Of a stretch of DNA of 64,000 bases, positions 60,047 through 64,000 are shown one piece after another. The DNA lies in assembly GCA_029582155.1 (NCBI GenBank), contig CM055898.1, positions 24,806,839 through 24,870,838 on the forward strand, in the 5' to 3' direction. The DNA comes from Panopea generosa. Its lineage: Eukaryota; Mollusca; Bivalvia; Adapedonta; Hiatellidae. Within the stretch, counting starts at the first letter, position 1, and the number at the start of each line of letters is the position of its first letter. Below the pieces are notes generated by a model. The model ran no database searches, was not told the origin of the DNA, and worked only from the letters and a program-made list of their open reading frames with translations. A program made the translations under genes and the position numbers.

Positions 60047-61048
60047 TCAAATAATTAAAGCGATGATTTTAGGTCTTAACTCACATTTTTTAATATTGGA
60101 TATTAATACATTCATCGCTTTAAGAGCTTTGCCACAAAAAGCCTGCTGGTTTAGACAAAAAGACCCCGTATAATTAAAAATAATACCAAAATAATTAAAG
60201 TCATCAACTACTTCAAGTAAGTAACCATTATAATACCATTTCTCATTTTCCTTTACTTTACCCCTTTTCACCTCTAGACCCCATTCTTCACAGTAATTGA
60301 CATAATTTAATTTTTTTGGTAAGCTGTCTGGACTCGAACCTATAAGAACCATATCATCGGCAAAAACTAAAAGGATAAGAGTTATATTATTTAATATTAA
60401 CACATTTTCTGAACTACTCCAGGTCTTCAATAAATAGTGCAAACATTATCGGCGAGATTATCTCCCCTTGTTTAAGGCCAATCGCAAAATCAAATATGTC
60501 TGAGAACCTTTCACAGTGTTTGACACAAGATTTCACGATGTTGTACATTGCTCGAATAATTCTTAACATTTTACCATTGATACCCAGCCTATATAACTTT
60601 AACCATAATGCATTTCTATTAACTGAATCAAAAGGTTTTTTAAGTATGTAAATGCACAATACAAACGTTTTTTATCATTTAGAAATTGTTCCACGATATT
60701 TTACAGTATAAAGGCAGCGTCAACTGTTGATTTTCCTTTTCTGAACCCAAACTGAGCATCAGAAATAATATTGTTGCATTTGCACCAATTATTGATACGC
60801 TTATTTAACACACTCGTAAAAAGTTTCCCCATGCTGCTTACAAGAGTAATTTCCCTATAATTGTCAACGTTATCCTTATCGCCCTTTTTATGTAATGGTA
60901 TAATTACCCCATTGGTCCAATCCTCTGGAAAAATTCCTGAATTAAAAATTTTATCAAAAACGTCTGTAATATGTGCAGATAATATGTCACATGACGAAAT
61001 AAAATATTCATTTAATATATCATCAGATGTAGCCTTATTTCTACTCAA
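60047..61048 (-). pseudogene. LINE reverse transcriptase domain
   Basis: Three overlapping frames cover the RT core. 61,048-60,701: N-K-A-T-S-D-D-I, then F-P-E-D-W, I-P-L-H-K-K-G-D, N-Y-R-E-I-T-L, and Q-F-G-F-R-K-G-K-S-T (fingers, motifs 0-2). 60,659-60,414: F-D-S-V-N-R-N-A-L-W, then G-L-K-Q-G-E-I-I-S-P (motifs A and B; the first catalytic Asp is in FDSV). 60,442-60,047: L-V-F-A-D-D-M-V-L-I near 60,364-60,335 (motif C, catalytic ADD), then Y-C-E-E-W-G-L-E-V and F-N-Y-F-G-I (thumb side). Catalytic residues are preserved, but frameshifts between the blocks (about 60,660-60,700 and 60,415-60,440) destroy the enzyme. Confidence 0.9.
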
Positions 61049-61304
61049 TAATTTAATGGCTGATTCCCCTTGTGATATAGATATTTTTCTATCTAGTTCC
61101 TCAAAACGTGGATCATTATCATTAAAATCATGAGTATCATTGAAAATGTTCGCTTCATTTTGGTCGTTAGTTTTTATATCCTTGAATAAGTTATCAAAAT
61201 AAGAACGAAAATCTTCTAATTGTATATCTGGTGAATTATGCTTTTTTGAAGAAAAGCGTTTCCAAAAATCACGTATTTTAAATGTCTCATATTTTCCAAT
61301 TATT

Positions 61305-61586
61305 TCATTTGTTTACATTTATACATGCGTTTCTTTTTTTTACCAATGATTTAAATCTTGCTTTTGTATCTGCGAGTAAAGTTCGATTCTCGTCTGATTT
61401 ATTTCTATTAAGATTAAACAATGCGTCCCGATACACATGTTTTGCTTGTTGACATGAAGTGTCAAACCATTTATACGTATCCGCTTTATACGATGAAAAG
61501 CCGCGTTTTACAGTACATTGTTTCTTAAACAAAGGGTCACCCGCATCACGCATGGTTTTCGTAAATTGTGATATAACATTGTTCAC
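61305..61586 (-). pseudogene. LINE linker between endonuclease and reverse transcriptase
   Basis: A 93-codon open segment with K-W-F-D-T-S-C-Q-Q-A-K, Y-R-D-A-L-F-N-L and F-K-S-L-V-K-K-R. This is the (W/F)FDxxC...Y...AL...K pattern usual in the linker of APE LINEs. It is separated from the RT frame by ~250 bp of stop-containing sequence (61,050-61,300) that still reads as acidic linker. Confidence 0.75.
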
Positions 61587-61615
61587 CGAGTCACGATCAC
61601 TTCGATCATAGTTTT

Positions 61616-62514
61616 CTAAAATGTTATTAAATACAACCTGTATTTACCTATTAAACTCTTTCTGAATGACTCCCTCTTAGTGTCGTCCCATTTTACCTTA
61701 TCAAAGTTATTTGTATCAATATGAGTCTCGTGCCGTTTACCCGAAATGGTAAATACTAACGGTGCGTGGTCACTGAATTCAATAAATTGGCCTACTTTAA
61801 AGTTGCTCACTATTTCAATATCGCGTTCTTTTAATAAAAGATAATCAATAACGCTGCAAGCGCTTTTATTCACATAGGTATATTCATCAATACCACAATC
61901 TTGACCGAGCCTACCGTTTGCTATCCTTACAAAGGTCTAAAAGTTTACCCTCTGCGACGTTAAAAACACTATCCCGTGATATTCGCTCTAACGGTTTATC
62001 TGGTACATAATCATTTGCATCGATTTGGTCAATGAATCTATCAAATAGTATGTGATCACTTTTTACAGAAGTCAGTGCATTACATCGCCTGCTATAAAAA
62101 CCCGATTTAAAGACGCAAGGTAGTTAAAAACGTCCTGTAATAACATAAACAAGTCCGCGAATCATCACTCCATAAATACACACCACATAACTATATATCA
62201 TAATCGTTCTGGAAAAAGAGTTTGTCTAATTTCAGCCATATCATAGTGTCATGGTTATTTTTAGCTACAGATATGCCATTTTTAATACAGTGTTTTACAT
62301 AAATAACTATACCACCACTGTTTCATTTTGCACGTCTGTGCCTAAATTTACGAAAATAATTAAAACAACTATATCAAGGTAAATCAAAGTCGCTTTTTTC
62401 ACATGTCCATGTTTCTGTCAAAATAATAATATCATTATCCATAAACATTTTCCGAAAATCACAGTTTTCTTTTTTACTTTCTGTCAGTCTATTACAGTTC
62501 CATACCAAAACACT
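61616..62514 (-). pseudogene. LINE APE endonuclease domain
   Basis: The domain starts within the same open frame as the ORF1 C terminus: V-L-V-W-N-C-N-R-L carries the conserved Asn, and I-I-I-L-T-E-T-W the catalytic Glu (62,400-62,514). A degraded middle follows. F-I-A-G-D lies near 62,100, with one frameshift directly after it, then D-K-P-L-E-R-I-S-R-D-S-V-F-N. The C-terminal part at 61,873-61,616 has S-V-I-D-Y and F-S-D-H-A-P-L, containing the catalytic Asp/His pair. The enzyme nicks target DNA to prime reverse transcription. At least three frame breaks are present. Confidence 0.85.
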
Positions 62515-63259
62515 CGGTCCACCCTCGGATCTTTCCTTTGGTTTCACTAGTTTCCCGTCTATGTAGAGGCTGTCGTAACTGATCCATGCCCTCTTTCCTG
62601 CCCGTTTTGCGTCCTTAAGCATGGATGTAAGTAAGCGACGCTTTTGGATTACTTCATTGGGGAATTGTTCGTGCATGTAAAAATCACTTCCTTCAAGCTT
62701 AAACCGTTGTCTCCGCACCATCTCTCTATCTGGGAACATGTTAAATTTGCACACTATTTTTCTCGTGTACATGCAGATACGGTCCCTATCATGTGCACTC
62801 GTTCCATTTTGAAGTTGTCCGCAATATCTCGGGCTATCTCTAGTTTCTCGCATATAAAGTTTCTAAGTTTTTTCTCTGTCTCCTCTGTTTTCTCATTTTT
62901 GGATACGGCAATGTTACTAAAAATTAAATTATTTCTCATTGATTGTGCCTGAAGATAAAGACATTGTGTCTTTGAGTTTATCGTTTTCTTTTTCTAATTG
63001 AGATAATTCATCATGAGCCATACCAACCAAAAATTCTGTCGACTCCATTTTTTCTTCTGTTTTCGTAATTATTTCGTTTGTAGTTTTCTGTACTGAGTCC
63101 ATATGAACCCACAGTTTTTTTTTATATCTTTATCAAACGCATCGACCTTTTTATCTAGCGAGTCAAGTTTTTTTAAGCTTGTTGTCCATTTCTAATATTC
63201 TTGTGTATATCTTTGTTAGAAACGTCAAGATATCCTTGTTTGTTGGCCATATAAGTCAT
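62515..63259 (-). pseudogene. LINE ORF1 (coiled coil, RRM-like, C-terminal nucleic-acid-binding domain)
   Basis: The chosen start is ATG at 63,259, with a second ATG at 63,250. The first frame stops after about 28 codons. A +1/-1 shift restores a Lys/Asp/Glu-rich heptad-like stretch (K-K-L-D-S-L-D-K-K-V-D, then E-L-S-Q-L-E-K-E-N-D-K-L), a coiled coil as in L1-type ORF1p trimers. Then R-N-N-L-I-F-S-N-I, an RRM strand signature, appears at 62,939-62,754. Finally R-F-K-L-E-G-S-D-F-Y, E-Q-F-P-N-E-V and L-Y-I-D-G-K-L (62,853-62,530) match the ORF1p C-terminal domain. ORF1p is a nucleic-acid chaperone that coats LINE RNA. Confidence 0.75.
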
Positions 63260-63344
63260 GGTTAAACCAATTCTATTGGGTTGGTAGATGCCTTGATATT
63301 GTGGCTAGGTGCGCTCGCCCTAATCTGATCTGTACATTTATGAA

Positions 63345-63450
63345 TGGTTGTTCACAAATAATTATCTCCTTATATTTGTGAATGTGCATCTGAAAAGATC
63401 CCTAAAATCTGAAATTCCGTTGTTGTGGTTTGAATTATCTCCCATTATAT
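63345..63450 (+). repeat. Dispersed ~100-bp repeat, copy 2
   Basis: GTTCACAAATAATTATCTCC...GTGAA...GCATCTGA...CCGTTGTTGTG, a diverged match to 58,473-58,580 in the same orientation. Confidence 0.65.
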
Positions 63451-63466
63451 ACTTACATGTATATAT

Positions 63467-63500
63467 ACGAGGGGTTATCCAGAAGTTCGTGGACAAATCT
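63467..63500 (+). mobile_element. Possible mariner-type terminal repeat
   Basis: After TATATATA, the sequence reads TACGAGGGGTTATCCAGAAG, then TTCGTGGAC. This resembles terminal repeats of some mariner-family transposons (TA target, CGAGGG...CCAGAA). No matching inverted end lies within the remaining ~500 bp, and no transposase frame is recognised, so it may be an isolated end or a coincidence. Confidence 0.4.
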
Positions 63501-64000
63501 CATAATAGGAACATAACATGTCGGATTTATTTGGAGTTTTATATGTACATTGTATTATATTATATGTAACTGCAAACTGTATGCAAAGTCTGAAGAAAAT
63601 ATATATATATAAATAAAACAGTGGCATGTATTTCAAAAAACCTGCCGCAAGCCAGATTTACGTTACGTTGTTCCTACTCTTACTCGGTGCTCCATTCATA
63701 CTCCTTTAGCAACTGGGAAACCATGCGAGCACTCAAATGCATGTTATTTATTTTTTATTATCATGTGCACTGTATTGTATACTTCGTTCGCTTTTGTATT
63801 ACAGTAGTCCTTATTGAGGCACTTTTTACCACGTTGGCGTGACTTTGAGAGATTTTGACACAGGACGACCACATCTGTTACCATCCATTTTTGTTTGTCG
63901 TTCCTCACTGTACCGTTTGTGTCATTTGTAGACTACAAAATGCACTATATATAACTTTCTCGGAGCTTTACTATGCATATCTATCGTCTGAATAAGTTTG
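63501..64000. other. No supported gene to the window end
   Basis: Two overlapping short plus-strand frames (ending 63,569 and 63,842) have hydrophobic stretches but no recognisable family. Confidence 0.4.

Larger units (their letters stand above)
58954..63260 (-). mobile_element. Near full-length APE-type LINE (non-LTR retrotransposon), inactive
   Basis: About 4.3 kb with the full domain order on the minus strand: ORF1 with coiled coil and RRM-like/C-terminal domain (63,259-62,520), APE endonuclease (62,514-61,616), linker (61,586-61,305), reverse transcriptase (61,048-60,047), C-terminal CxxC...H...C (59,817-59,191), a short 3' UTR and a (TTC)n tail. Multiple frameshifts and stops make it a dead copy. 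The clade was not assigned; APE endonuclease, the ORF1 type and the simple-repeat tail are consistent with several animal clades. The 5-kb LINE fragment shares its C-terminal signature. Confidence 0.9.

Noticed and set aside
60861..61133. 90-codon plus-strand frame
   Set aside because: It is the antisense shadow of the LINE reverse-transcriptase region.
58954..63260. LTR retrotransposon or retrovirus-like element
   Set aside because: It has reverse transcriptase, but the domain order is ORF1-endonuclease-RT with a simple-repeat tail. No long terminal repeats, protease or integrase are present.

Overview
The window looks like repeat-dominated, AT-rich animal nuclear DNA, most likely from a marine bivalve mollusc. 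That is an inference from three things: an APE-type LINE with a CxxC...H...C tail, tRNA-headed SINEs, and dispersed repeats carrying TGACCTTGACCTTTGA-like cores of the kind I associate with bivalve genomes. No bacterial gene organisation, rRNA gene or CRISPR array is visible. No intact host protein-coding gene could be supported. Most long open frames lie inside minisatellites and are by-products of repeat period.

Layout. 0.5-4 kb: a 39-bp minisatellite interrupted by a 454-bp inverted-repeat element. 4.5-5.6 kb: a LINE 3' fragment split by a small hAT-like fold-back element made of a 21-bp minisatellite. 6-19 kb: tRNA-derived SINEs, several micro- and minisatellites, a 167-bp exact tandem duplication, and ~160-bp repeats carrying nuclear-receptor-like sites. 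20.1-21.3 kb: a 1.26-kb near-perfect palindromic element with an 8-bp target duplication (7/8 match). 23-27.8 kb: more minisatellites, a palindromic MITE, a SINE and dispersed bivalve-type repeats.

28.0-40.85 kb is the outstanding feature. It is a 12,852-bp fold-back element whose two inverted arms (about 5.9 and 4.4 kb) are satellite DNA with a 329-bp higher-order repeat (one 57-bp plus four 68-bp monomers). The arms are capped by a 59-bp terminal inverted repeat (58/59 identical) and flanked by a perfect 9-bp direct repeat, AGAAAATTT. The ~2.5-kb centre encodes no recognisable transposase and holds degenerate fossil-like satellite monomers.

41.7-45 kb: 32-bp and 34-bp minisatellites. 46.4-49.1 kb: two convergent degraded gene remnants that share a 17-bp leader motif. 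The minus-strand one is a three-exon THAP-domain pseudogene; the plus-strand one has plausible splice sites but no firm identity. 51.5-54.1 kb: a 17/20-bp purine-rich minisatellite that generates spurious frames up to 603 codons. 54.4 kb: a MITE. 58.9-63.3 kb: a near full-length but frameshifted LINE on the minus strand (ORF1 coiled coil and RRM-like region, APE endonuclease, reverse transcriptase, CxxC tail, (TTC)n 3' tail). 63.47 kb: a possible mariner-type terminus.

Nothing here forms a pathway. The coherent story is transposon biology: several elements are fold-backs whose interiors have become tandem arrays, and several are nested inside others.
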